A DNA stretch of 64,000 bases from assembly GCA_019426215.1 (NCBI GenBank), contig CM033408.1, positions 31,847,953-31,911,952 of the forward strand, in the 5' to 3' direction. The position numbers and the translations under genes were made by a program. Shown piece after piece: positions 36,219 through 47,408 of the stretch; position 1 is the stretch's first letter, and each line of letters opens with the position of its first letter. The notes below the pieces were generated by a model. It was not told the origin of the DNA and did not search any database. It saw only the letters and a program-made list of their open reading frames with translations. The stretch comes from Buddleja alternifolia (taxonomy: Eukaryota; Streptophyta; Magnoliopsida; Lamiales; Scrophulariaceae).

Positions 36219-36633
36219 TGTTGAAAGTTAATTTGCAATTTTCAAGATATGTCTAGAAGCATCATGAATTGCATCCAACAAATATTTAGCATCTAGAAAT
36301 TACTATCTACTAGAAATATGAAGCATCTAGTACCTAACACCAAGAAATATCTAGTATCTAGAATCACCTCATTGAAAATGATGTAAAGGTATCTAAATTT
36401 ATCTATGAACTTGTATAAATAGATGTACCATGCATTGTTGTAAGTAAGCAAGCAAAAAGTAAAAAAAAAAAAAAAAATTCTACTAATAATAAACTTAGAG
36501 CAGCATCTTAAGTAATCTTCTCCATTCCAGCCGTGCACTAACATAATTTCTACTATCAATCTTCTATCAATTTCTACAAACAAACATCAACCTTATTACT
36601 TAAAACTCACCACACTTCCGCATATCTCCAACA
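36219..36633. mobile_element. 415-bp solo LTR in exon 2 of PKSB copy 1
   Basis: It starts TGTTGAAAG, ends CCAACA (short inverted TGTTG/CAACA), and is flanked by TAACG. It contains a TATA-like 'tataaataga' at about 36414 and a poly(A) tract near 36460-36476. Copy 2 of the gene lacks it at the same codon, which confirms the insertion boundaries. A solo LTR forms when the two LTRs of a full element recombine. Confidence 0.92.
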
Positions 36634-37578
36634 TAACGCACTTAGTATACGTCTCCTCTAGCGAAGCCCGTCTCCCGGGTGGTGATCTTTACCTAGCAAA
36701 AGGGCTCGGGCTACGGCCCGACACTCGTAGAACCATGCTCTACTTTTCAGGCTGCTCGGGCGGGGTGGCGGGCCTTCGGGTAGCCAAGGGCATTGCTGAG
36801 AATAATCCGGGGAGTAGAGTTTTACTAGCAACTTCAGAAACCACTATTATTGGATTTAAACCACCTAGTGCTAAGAGGCCTTATGATTTAGTAGGGGTTG
36901 CATTGTTTGGGGATGGAGCTGGAGCAATGATAATTGGATCAAATCCTGTTTTAGAACCCGAAAAGCCTCTTTTCGAACTTCATACTGCTATACAGCATTT
37001 TTTGCCAGATACTGAAAAGGTTATAGATGGGAGACTTACAGAAGAAGGGATAAGTTTCCAGCTCGAAAAGCAGCTTCCACAGATAATTGAGGACAATATT
37101 CAAGATTTCTGTGATGAGTTGATGAGATGTGGTGGATTTAATGAGAAGGATTATAATAAGTTGTTTTGGGCAGTTCATCCCGGGGGCCCGGCTATTTTGA
37201 ACAGGCTGGAGAAAAAGTTGGAGCTTTTTCCGGAAAAGATGAATGCAAGTAGGAGGGCATTGGCTGATTATGGGAATGCTAGTAGTAATACAATTGTGTA
37301 TGTGTTGGAGTATATGTTAGAAGAGGCAAAAACTGTGAAAAGAGATGAAAGGGGGGATTGTGATTGGGGATTGATACTAGCGTTCGGGCCCGGGATTACG
37401 TTTGAAGGGATTCTTGCTAGGAATCTCAGTGTGTGAACTGTGTGATTTTTTTTTTAAAAAAGTTCTTGTTATGTCTTGGATGCCAAGACACTTATCCTAT
37501 AATTCATTTCTATGTTTCTGATTATGTAGAAAAATGATATGCAAGCATGCAATTTTTACCCAAACTTGTGCTTATAAA

Positions 37579-38610
37579 AATGTTTTAAAGGGCGAGAGCG
37601 AGGGCGGACCGTTTCATGTCTTCTGAGGCGGGGCGTAAGCCCAGAGTATATGTCCCGTGCATTTTTGTTTTTTATATTAAAAATATAAAATAATGATAAA
37701 TATTGGTTTGAATTAGCGAAAAATTACAAAAATTGAAGGAAAAATTCAGATAGAGAGAGTTTTAAAAAAAATCAACCATCGACGCTAAAAGTTCAAGTTC
37801 AATCTTGCCAAAAAACTAATAGTGATGGACAAATAATTTTTTAAAATTCTAGCAGTATGCAAAATTGAAATTTGAAATACTAGTTGATGAGCACTAATTA
37901 ATTTAGTCAATCACTACCAAAACTCACTCTCATAATTATGATCATTATCTTCATTGTGGGCTCTCAATTTTAAACCTTCCACTTCATTATCACTACCGGT
38001 TTGCAAATCCTCCAATTCATTTTGTCCTCCAAAAGGTGGGCTTGAAAGTTCAGATTAAGTTGATAAAGATTCAAAATCATAATTTTCGAGCTGAAATAAC
38101 CTATGTTTCTTGTCACGACCCTACATTTTCAAGTATTTTGAGACGACTGGAACGTGTCGTTTTGCTCATAGACGAGATTCTAGAGGCTATTAGAGTATTT
38201 CTGGAGTAGTTTAGAAGATTCTAGAAAGTTTTAGAAAACTCTAGAAAGTTCTAGAATACTTTAAAAATGTAGATCATTACGAAAAACTCTAAACTCTAGA
38301 ATAGGTAGAACAATGTAGGATGTCCTACATTATTCTGGATAGTAGCATAAGTATGTAGAATCATGTAGATATGATAATATGGGATACAAAAGAAAGTTTT
38401 TAAGATAAAGAACATCCTTAGGAATATTGTTGGTGTCTCCGATCAATAGGATCAAATATATCTCTACCGTCTATTAGAGAGGTGGATTAGTATAAATAAT
38501 AGTGGTCCTTTGTAAACCAACCAATTTGCACCTCCCTCTAGTGGTTTTAGCAACGCCCCGCCTCGAGGCGAGCCCCGGGGCATGCCCCGAGAATGCCTTT
38601 TTAGACACTA
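37579..38610. mobile_element. ~1.03-kb hAT-like non-autonomous transposon downstream of PKSB copy 1
   Basis: The direct repeat GCTTATAAA (37570-37578, 38611-38619; 8 or 9 bp) flanks it. The equivalent site after copy 2 (about 43232) has a single 'gcttataaa', so the site is empty there. Ends are imperfect inverted repeats: left aatgttttaaagggcgag, right reverse complement agtgtctaaaaaggcatt. Both ends carry a GAGGCGGGGCGT block. No transposase frame is seen. 38150-38300 is rich in 'ctagaa' repeats, and 38495-38505 has a TATA-like motif. Confidence 0.75.
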
Positions 38611-38842
38611 GCTTATAAACAATTTTAACAATAATCCATTAATAAATAAACAATAAAAATATATTTAACATACGAAAAACTAGAAGAAAACATGAGACAA
38701 AACCAGATGGTATTGAAATACTCACAATGAAATTTAACTATCTAAAACCAGATGGTATTCCGGTCATGGTAAGGATGGTATTATTTTGTATTCGGTTTTG
38801 TACTTTGTCACTGTTTCCCTTTTGGTAAACAGTTTTACTTGG

Positions 38843-39161
38843 GAACGAAGACCACCTTTCATCACAATTGAGATCGACTCGGAGGTTATTTGGAAGCTAG
38901 TCAGTAAGGGGAGAGTGGAGGGACACCCTTTAGGTAATATTATCATGGATTGTCGTAACTTTTTGAACAAGCCTTGGACTTGCGAGTTCCTCCACATCAA
39001 AAGGGACAAGAACTCTTGTGCGGACGCTCTCGCTAAGATTGGGCACCAAGTCTCTTGTGCTGGCAAGGTTTGGGACGAAGCCCCGGTGGAACTTGAAGAC
39101 TTTTTGTTAGAGGATCTTGCTGCTTAGTCTTATGTATTCTCTTGTATTACCAAAAAAAAAA
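38843..39161 (+). mobile_element. 319-bp 5'-truncated LINE (RNase H end)
   Basis: The 15-bp duplication AAC(A/G)GTTTTACTTGG lies at 38828-38842 and 39162-39176. A poly(A) tail is at 39152-39161. The insert encodes the C-terminal RVT_3 RNase H (IEIDSEVIWKLVSKG, then FLHIKRDKNSCADALAKIG) up to a stop at 39125-39127. Its protein differs from the LINE at the window start, so it belongs to another subfamily. The apparent upstream ATG at 38786 is host DNA. Confidence 0.9.
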
Positions 39162-39176
39162 AACGGTTTTACTTGG

Positions 39177-40217
39177 AGTATTGAATTTGTTTCCGGTCTC
39201 TAATTTGTTAGTTTGTATATGTTTATGCAGTTTAACGTATATTTAAGTTTATTAAAGCATTTTTCAGTAATTGAGTTCCATATAAAATGGAATTTCAAAC
39301 TTATGTGTCATTATATTTTGTATTTCAACATGTAGTATTATTCTAAATAAAATATAGAAAAGAACGTATTTTCACGTATTTTCAATTTAAATACTTTTTG
39401 CCCATCTTAAATACATCTATGTGTTGGAACTATGACCCCGAATGACATTTTCAGATCATTTTTTGGTCGAAAACATACCTCATCAATCATTGTTTGCGTC
39501 TTTTCCATGTTTCTCTCCATAAAGCAAACAAATGACTTTGTAATATTTTAATATCAATGATAATGGTGAAGCCAAAACAAACAACAATATTTTAAAACAA
39601 ACAATATGAATAATATTACAAAACCTGAAAAACTGTTTCAAAATTACAAAAATGAAGAGTGTTGTATAATTATATCTATATTTTGATTTTTTTTTAGTAA
39701 GTGTCTATATCTTGATGTAGTAATTGAAATGTAGAGTCTAGATGTGATGGCTCCGGCTGTCAAAGGACTTTTCAATGAAAATCTTGTGAAACACCATTTG
39801 GGACATAATACTACAATGGATGTAAATTGAGGAGGCAAAGTGTATTTAAATTATTAATGGGGGTAATGTGCTAAAATAGTGAATTTTTTTTGGGATTGAA
39901 GTGCAATTTTCCTTTTTCTTTCTTTTCCCCTAAACCCTAACGCGCCTTATGGTGCTAAATTTTTAAGCCGGAAGTTGCAAATAGTAGGCAAACTATTCAT
40001 AAAAAAAAACATGGATGGGCTTTCTAAATATGACCACATGAGCCCCATGTTTGCTAATATTTTCAGTTGTAATTTACTTTTATTTTTTTATTATATTATA
40101 TAATGTATGAGACACTACTTAAGAGTAGTCCTGACAAGTTTATCGAATATAAATTGGTTATGTTTTTTCGTTTATGTTGATTATTTTTTTGATCATTATG
40201 TATAATTGCAGTGGTTC
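39177..40217. other. AT-rich intergenic stretch
   Basis: I see no gene, RNA or bounded repeat in it. Confidence 0.5.
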
Positions 40218-40233
40218 AATAAGCAACCATGGA
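40218..40233. repeat. SINE 1 target-site duplication, left
   Basis: The 16-mer aataagcaaccatgga is repeated exactly at 40422-40437. Confidence 0.93.
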
Positions 40234-40421
40234 CCAACGGGATTGGTCCAAGTGATAAGCAATTTGGTTCCGCTTAAGCAAGGTCTCGGGTTCGATTCCT
40301 TGTGTACGCAGTTACCCCCGTTGGGAAACTCACCCACCAGGCCAGGTGTGCGACCCGGGTCAACCAACAGATTAGTCCGGCAATGTCCGAGATACTGTGG
40401 TAGGCAAACAAAAAAAATAAA
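40234..40421 (+). mobile_element. tRNA-derived SINE, copy 1
   Basis: About 188 bp between perfect 16-bp duplications. The head has a pol III B box GGTTCGATTCC at about 40287, preceded by an A-box-like region, and the tail is A-rich. It shares its whole body with the element at 47204-47396 (both start 'ccaacgggg/tt', share 'gcttaagcaaggtctcgggtt', and end with 'caaacaaaaaaa'-like tails). No tRNA gene fold was assumed. Confidence 0.92.
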
Positions 40422-40437
40422 AATAAGCAACCATGGA

Positions 40438-40520
40438 TCATCATGATAAATTCTTCATTCTTCAATTTTGCAGAATCTGATGGTGGAGGCTATATAAACC
40501 TGTTCGTTTTCCATTATATA

Positions 40521-40557
<37 letters not shown>

Positions 40558-41157
40558 TCGTTTTCTTCAGAATTTTATCGTTATTGATTATTCTAGAGCT
40601 ATTCAATCCGTTCAAATTTACCAAGTATGGTAACACTCGCTTGATCTTGTCTCTTTTAATACATAATATTGTTCTCATTTGTTATATAATGAATAAGTTT
40701 TGCGCTTCCTTCCTCAATACTCGCAAATACAATTAAATTATACGAGAGATCATTAAAATTCTGATTCCACTATAGCAACACAATTAATGTCAAAGGTATT
40801 GTAAGAGAAAAAAAAATGTGAGTATGATTCGGTAAAGTAATTGAAGAATGTAAAAGTAGAAAATAAAAAAAAAAAGTGTATTTTCAATTGAAAATGGTGT
40901 GAACTATGAATTTTTATTTTCAAATGATAATGAAAATGAAAATGCAACTCCGGAAATACAAACGAACAAAGTCATATTTTTTCTTACCCCACAAAACAAA
41001 ACTCCACCCAACTCCTCCTAACAAAGTCCATGAATTTCTTACCTCTGAACAACTCATTGCAAAACATCATAAACAATTAGAAACCATCTCTCTGCATCAA
41101 ATGATTAAATTAAAACCCTCTTCAGCTATTCGATCTTGATAATCATCTCAATACGAG
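40438..41157. other. Intergenic stretch with TA microsatellite, MITE remnant and duplicated promoter
   Basis: (TA)n at about 40513-40556. 40750-40968 is an inverted relative of the hAT-like MITE at 15206-15763 (the reverse complement reads 'tttgtatttccggagttgcattttc'). From about 40990 the sequence parallels the upstream region of PKSB copy 1. Confidence 0.6.
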
Positions 41158-41166
41158 TATATATAA
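41158..41166 (+). promoter_or_regulatory. TATA box of PKSB copy 2
   Basis: TATATATAA lies 102 bp upstream of the ATG, at the same spacing as in copy 1. Confidence 0.6.
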
Positions 41167-41259
41167 GAAGCGAACCTATGCCATCTATTTCACCAAAAAC
41201 ATAGAAGCATATTCGGCATCCTAACATGAGAAATCACTTTTTAATAAGAAGTTGTTGCC

Positions 41260-43121
41260 ATGGGAAGTGAGGAGGGTATCCAACGGTTGAAAAGTGTCGA
41301 CCCTGGGAAAGCTACAATCCTGGCCATTGGGAAGGCATTTCCACGCCAGCTAGTGATGCAAGAGTTTTTGGTTGATGGATACTTCAGAAACACCAACTGT
41401 GATGATCCTGAACTCAAACAGAAGCTCACTAGACTCTGTAACTTTTCTTCCTTTATTTCTTTACTCATTCTTTCAGTTCAAGAAATCATACCCAATGCTA
41501 AGATAAATTCAAAGAAATTATTTGAATTTACATACACTCCTTGCATAAGACACTAATAATGAAAAATACCTTAGGTTTGAGAAATTACCAAAACATCCTC
41601 CTCAGTAAAAACACATTACAGTTTCATCCTCGTTCAGCTAAGAAACGAATTACATTTCATCTCTACTTTTCGAGTTGTCAAAATCTGACGAGGGTTTTGA
41701 TATTGCACTAATTACCATATGCTCATTGAAATTACCCAATAAGGGGATGTGCAGGTAATTATCCCATAAATTTAAGATGCATATGCCCATATTCAGGAAA
41801 AAATTCTTGCTAAAAGATGATTTATCGGGTTCATTTAGAGAGAGACAAGAATATATCATTCATTTACATTCATACACATACATCTTAACAAAGAAACCAG
41901 TGCTACAATATAGAGAAAAGTATCAAAACATAAATGAAACTCGAATTCAAGACCTCTTAACTCCAAAATCTTGGAGCGTAAGTTTTATACTGTTTCTCTT
42001 ATTTATACTGAAACGTCTGAAAGTTATTTTTTTTTTTTTCCGGCAAATTATTTATACAGAGTTTACATGCATAAGCTTATTTTATTGCTGATTAAGATAA
42101 GTTTATTTATGTGATGCAGTTTTTAACTGTCATTAAGTTTCAGGCAAGACAACAACAGTAAAAACAAGATATGCAGTAATGTCTAAAGAAATCATAAACA
42201 AATACCCTGAATTAGCCATTGAAGGGATCCCAACTGTCACACAAAGGCTAGACATTTGCAATTCAGCATGCACACAGATGGCAGTTGAAGCCTCAAAATC
42301 TTGCATCAAGAAATGGGGAAGGGCAATTTCAGAAATGACCCACTTAGTATACGTCTCCCGAGCGAAACCCGTCTCCCGGGTGGTGATCTTTACCTAGCAA
42401 AAGGGCTCGGGATACGGCCCGACACCAGTAGAACCATGCTCTACTTCTCGGGCAGGGTGGCGGGCCTATGGGTAGCCAAGGACATTGCTAAGAATAATCC
42501 GGGCAGTAGGGTTTTACTAGCAACTTCAGAAACCACTATTATTGGATTTAAACCACCAAGTGCCAAGAGGCCTTATGATTTAGTAGGGGTTGCATTGTTT
42601 GGGGATGGAGCTGGAGCAATGATAATTGAATCAAATCCTATTTTAAAGCCCGAAAAGCCCCTTTTTGAACTACATACTGCTATACAACATTTTTTGCCAG
42701 ATACTGAAAAGGTTAAAGATGGGAAACTTACAGAAGAAGGGATAAGTGTCAAGCTGGAAAAGCAGCTGGCACAGATAATTGAGGACAATATTCAAGATTT
42801 CTGTGATGACTTGATGGGATTTGGTGGATTTGATGAGTAAGATTATAATAAGTTGTTTTGGGCAGTTCATCCCGGGGGCCGCTATTTTGAACAGGCTGGA
42901 GAAAAAGTTGGAGCTTTTTCCAGAACAGATGAATTGGCTGATTATGGGAATGCTAGTAGTAATACAATTGTGTATGTGTTTTGGAGTATATGTTAGAAGA
43001 GGCAAAACCTGTGAAGAGAGATGAAAGGGTGGATTGTGATTGGGGATTGACACTAGCGTTCGGGCCCGGGATTACGTTTGAAGGGTTTCTTGCTAGGAAT
43101 CTCAATGTGGGAACTGTGTGA
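41260..43121 (+). pseudogene. Second LAP5/PKSB-like copy, degenerate and lacking the catalytic Cys
   Basis: Exon 1 (41260-41437) and the intron acceptor before 42144 match copy 1. Lesions relative to copy 1: a 1-nt loss near 42357; a 9-nt loss near 42450 that turns FSGCSGGVAG into FSGRVAG and removes the active-site cysteine; TAA at 42838-42840 in place of Lys; a 2-nt loss near 42880; a 16-nt loss near 42933; a 2-nt gain near 42980; and loss of the original stop. The frame can no longer give a synthase. Exon 1 and the TATA box are still well kept, so decay is recent relative to the duplication. The name rests on identity with copy 1. Confidence 0.93.
41576..41768. repeat. Probable MITE in the intron of PKSB copy 2
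   Basis: The segment is absent from the intron of copy 1. It begins 'gagaaattaccaaaacatcc' and ends 'gatgtgcaggtaattatccc', inverted ends of the GGATAATTAC family. The boundaries are approximate. Confidence 0.5.
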
Positions 43122-43552
43122 TTTTTTTTTTTTTAGAATTTTCTTGCTATGTCGTGGATGGTAAGACACTTATCCTATAATTCATATCTATGTTTCTGAT
43201 AATGTAGAACAATGTTATGTTAATCCAAACCTGTGCTTATAAACATTTTTAACAATAATCCATTAATAAACAATAAAAATATATTTAATATATGAAAAAC
43301 TAAAAGAAAACATTAGATGACCAAAAATAAATAAGTATTATGCATTTATGATCACTAATTCAGAGTTGAAATGCTTACAGTGAAATTTAACTATCTAAAA
43401 CCAGATTAGTACTGATACAATTAAGCCAATATGAGATTTTCAGGTAAACTTAAGGTTGATTTAAATATCCAATTTGCATTGCCAAATTTTCAACTGACCA
43501 GATGTCGAAGAACAAAGAACGCCGTGTAGCACAAAAAATGACTAAAATAACC
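43122..43552. other. Convergent intergenic stretch
   Basis: It holds the 3' flank shared with PKSB copy 1 (up to about 43330) and then the 3' UTR of the ERD2-like gene. Nothing else is seen. Confidence 0.55.
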
Positions 43553-46046
43553 TTATACCACTCCAGAAGGAAGGCGTAAGACGAGCTGTCCCCCGAAAAC
43601 ACTGGAAATCAAAGGCTAATGTTAATAAAACAATTAAATGAGTTAGGAATATTAGATATGAATGTGCGGTAGTACAAGAATTATTTGCAGACCTTTTAAC
43701 ATAGTAATAGCAAAAGTCTGCTAAGATGAAGGTCTGAACAATTTCTGAGATGAGTACCATCGAAGGCCATAGTCCATAACCCAATGCCACGAGGAGATGA
43801 CCACGAGTGTCCAAAACCTAAATTAGGAGTAGATCGATAGTGATGCCAATAAATGAATTTTAACCAATCAAAACATAGTAGTTAATGTGCTACAACTTGA
43901 GCTTTTCTAATACATACTCCCTTATGTGCCAATATTACATCACATTTGACACATCATAGAGTTACAGACGAGAGCTGAAAAAATGAATTATATATATCAT
44001 TACTTTAAAATTTAAGCGTGAGTGTTTATTGGTGAAAGAGTTTCTATTTAAAAGAATTTAGTCTTATTTATGGATGTCTTAAAAAGGAAATAAGAAGGAA
44101 AAAATGGGACAAGGGAAGTGGGAAACTATAGCTTAATATTATGTTTCTATTTGAACTCGGGTTAAGGAAAAGGTGTTTAAAACTTATCTTTCTCGGCACG
44201 ATCGAAAAAGTTTACATGAACCATGTGATCTTAAGTACCATTATTTGTCTGTCAATTCTATTACTCATTTACATAATTTTTATTGTTCAAATAAACATTC
44301 AATAGAGGATCAAAGCATATTACAATCCCAAATACAAGTAAACGAACATTATATGTTGGATGATTTTAGAGAATGAACACTATTAGGACACTTAAAATGT
44401 GACCTTTCAAGTAAAGATGATATAATAATAGAGTTTATGCATCAAACCTGGAGAACCCAGTGAGCACAGCTCAAGAACCTTGCAACACCCAATGCAAATA
44501 CATAATGAGCGGTAAATGGTTCAACAATCTGCCACCAAGAAATTGAATATGTCAACATTTGTCCAAACTTTATACAAATTTCGATTTTGTACATTTGTTG
44601 GATAATCAATGTTTCAAGTAAATTTCCACCTTTGTGTTTTGCATAACGCGCAATTGCGGAAGCACGGAAACAGCTTCCAGATAAACACATGAAGCCCACG
44701 CAATCCTATTCACGATGTTATGTGATGTAGACGGGTGAATTAGTAAAGCTAGAACAGCACAAGGGACCAGCTGCACAGATAAACCCTTTGTCAATTTTCA
44801 TCCGGAAAAAAATAGGGGAAATACTCCAATAACATAAGAAGCTTGTTACGGTATAAAATAAATGTATTTCTAGGAATCAATTTCGACTTCTCGTGTTTCG
44901 CTAAGTACAACATTTCTACAACCCAAATGACTTAAAAATTGAAAAGGTCATTAGAAGCTGAAAAGCTGAATTCATTAGCATCTAGATCAACTCTTTCCTA
45001 TTTAAGTACAAACCCAAAATTTCTAGGAATGAAGTTCGACTTCTCGTGTTTCGATACGTACAACATTTCTATACCCCAAATGGCTTAAGAAAAGGTCATT
45101 AGAAGCTGAAAATCTGGATTCATGCATCTAGATCAACTCTTTCCTTATCATAAGTAAAAACCCAAAATCTAAGAAAAATGAACTGCCTACTTTTCTACGA
45201 AAGACTCACCACATAGTATAGTGCAAAATTGTCTTTATCCTCCATGTAACTCGATTTCAGTCTAAAACGGATCATGTAAATAACCCACAACGTTGTAACC
45301 AGAGTAGCCATGTCAAGCAAAGTGTGTATGTCATATTCCATGACAAAACTACAATACAATCTAACAGCCAAAAAGATAGCTGTAAGCTCCTGAGATTTCA
45401 GTGAGAGCCCTGCAATAATATCAATAAATGAAAATGGAGTCAATCACTAAAAAACATTAAGAAATAAAATAAATTCATTAGCCCATAATCACAATAATTG
45501 AAACAAGATCACCCCCAAAACCCTCCAATTCTCAAAGTTCCAATTTTTCTCATCCCTCAATCAATTACTAAACAGTAGCAAAAAAATGAACAAATTGAAT
45601 TGCACAAATAAACACACAATTAACCTCCATGACATCTTCTTTCAGATGAAAAAAAAAATCAAATAAAAAGATAAAATTCAGAAAAATACGATTTTTATGT
45701 ATTTTTTTGTTAAATCTTTTTTGCAGTCAAAGCTCCAAATTTCATTATCCTCCAATCAATCAATCACAACCAAAATACAAAAAATCAAAATCAATTTACA
45801 GTAACAAAACGACGTCGTTTTACCAGCGCAAGTCCTCTCCTTCATCAATTTGTAAATCAGAACACAAATTCCGATCGAGTGAACAGCCTCGGCGGCGACG
45901 AAGAGATTATCATGATCGTGAACAATAGCGCGGAGGAGAACGAGCGCCGCCATGCCGCTAACCACCGCCAGAAACGCCTTCACCTTGGGCGGCTGCCGCC
46001 GCACCCATGATGATACAGCTTGGATCGGCCTCTTCGCTGGCCTCAT
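43553..46046 (-). CDS. ERD2-like ER lumen protein-retaining receptor family protein
   Basis: CDS complement(join(43553..43601, 43693..43817, 44448..44528, 44630..44770, 45210..45409, 45824..46046)), 272 residues, all GT-AG with correct phases. It starts MRPAKRPIQAVSSWVRRQPPKVKAFLAVVSGMAALVLL, continues LSLKSQELTAIFLAVRLYCSFVMEYDIHTLLD and IRFRLKSSYMEDKDNFALYY, and ends FGGQLVLRLPSGVV. This is the plant ERD2-like branch, longer at the N-terminus than the true K/HDEL receptor, with seven expected membrane spans. Canonical ERD2 returns K/HDEL proteins from Golgi to ER; whether the ERD2-like branch binds such ligands is less clear. The gene looks intact. A TA/GA microsatellite at 46075-46106 lies in its 5' leader. 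Confidence 0.95.
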
Positions 46047-47191
46047 CTTTGTATGTACACTGTAAGTATCACTGTGTATATATATATATATATAGAGAGA
46101 GAGAGGTTGTTTTTTAGGGATTTATAATTTGCTTTCTGTGAAAGTGATTGAAAATTGAGGGGAACTTTTTAGGGGAGAAAGTGATGAGTATTGGGAAGAA
46201 CAATTAAGGAAGAGGGTTTTAAAACATAAAAAAAAAAAAAAATTGTTTTTTTGATAATTAAGATTTCATATATAAAATAGCTAAAGAGCCCAGATAATAT
46301 TACTAGGCTAAGTGTGTTTATATTTTTGAAATAGAATTTTGAAAATTTCTCGGTTTATGCCTATTTATAGAGATTCATGTGAAAATGGCGTGATGTATGT
46401 CAGTATTTATTTATGTTTTATAAAAATGGTTGAAATTTGTAAAATATGTCAAATAAATGGTGATAGGTTGATGTGTGATGTGTTAAATGATTGAGTTAAT
46501 TATTTATATAATAATTATGAATAAAGAAATACTAAAATATAAATTAAAAATGTAAAGTGTGAAAAAGAAGGAGAATTAATGATTGGAGTAAATGATATCG
46601 ATTGATGATTGTATGAAATGACAGATATAGTGAATGATAGGCAGTTTATACAGGGGGTTGAAAAAAAAGTTGAAAAAGGTGAATTTAGATGAAAATAGTT
46701 TGTGTTATGATTATATAGGATTTAGTAATCCTTGGAATTTGAAAACATAAACAAACAAGGCCTAGACTTTTTGTGTTTGACTCACACCGAAAGTGCGTGA
46801 CTTTTTTTTATTTTTATAGTAGTTGTTAGATCATCGTGATAGTTGTTAATTTAATTGTAATTTGTTACAATTTAGTATTCATGGCATGTATCATATAATC
46901 AATTCATTCAAAAATGATTACCCAATAAGAAATGGATATAACGTGTATAAATTATTTTATTAAATATGTAACTAATTAAATTTTATATAAATAACTAACA
47001 TTTGCATACCTAATAAATTCAAGATAAACATAATTTTGGAGTAAAGAATTCAGACTCACATTCATAAATCTCATCTTATTTATGCCAAACATCAATTATA
47101 GTTGAAACTTGAAAACTTGGCCATCTTATACAATAAAATTGACTCAAAGTTTCATATTATGCATTTGGATACTACTAAGCAGTTTGTAAAT
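46047..47191. other. Upstream region of the ERD2-like gene with a MITE remnant
   Basis: A (TA)n(GA)n tract at about 46075-46106 lies in the leader. About 46430-46770 resembles the reverse complement of the hAT-like MITE at 15206-15763 (shared 'aaatgattgagtt.att' and A/T-rich core). No gene is seen. Confidence 0.5.
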
Positions 47192-47203
47192 ATTCTAATA
47201 TGA
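47192..47203. repeat. SINE 2 target-site duplication, left
   Basis: attctaatatga, repeated at 47397-47408. Confidence 0.88.
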
Positions 47204-47396
47204 ACCAACGGGGGTTGTTTCGAGTTGTAAGCAGTTCGATTCCGCTTAAGCAAGGTCTCGGGTTTGAGACCTTGTGAATGCAGAAAACCTTCGCTGGGAG
47301 ACTCACCCATCACTGTCAGATATGCGACCCCGGTCGAATACGGATGTAGTCGGAGCAAAGTTCCGGTGAACCGAATGGACAACCAAAAAAAATAAA
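47204..47396 (+). mobile_element. tRNA-derived SINE, copy 2
   Basis: Same family as 40234-40421, with a 12-bp duplication and an A-rich tail. The B box is decayed (GGGTTTGAGACC), so this copy is probably older and transcriptionally weak. Confidence 0.88.
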
Positions 47397-47408
47397 ATTC
47401 TAATATGA

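Larger units (their letters stand above)
35489..37436 (+). pseudogene. LAP5/PKSB-like type III polyketide synthase split by a solo LTR
   Basis: Exon 1 is 35489-35666. The intron sits at the family's conserved Cys codon (T|GC). Exon 2 is 36022-36218 plus 36639-37436, divided by a 415-bp LTR. Without the LTR and one TSD the frame is 390 codons, the family length, with the catalytic triad Cys164 (FSGCSGG), His305 (WAVHPGG) and Asn338 (DYGNASSNT) and the GFGPG-type loop as AFGPGITFEG. Residues match PKSB (KAFPHQLVMQEFLVDGYF). LAP5/PKSB condenses fatty acyl-CoA with malonyl-CoA to alkyl pyrones for sporopollenin in the tapetum. The LTR brings an immediate TGA (36222-36224), so the product would stop near residue 126 unless the LTR is spliced out. 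Apart from that no lesion is visible. Confidence 0.93.

Noticed and set aside
38114..38545. A second solo LTR (TGTCACGACCC... with a TATA-like box) inside the hAT-like insertion
   Set aside because: I could not find a matching CA end or a 5-bp duplication, so only the outer insertion is called.
40234..40421. A tRNA gene, because of the perfect B box
   Set aside because: The sequence does not form a complete cloverleaf by eye, has a 188-bp body with A-rich tail and 16-bp target duplications, and a second copy exists. It is a SINE.
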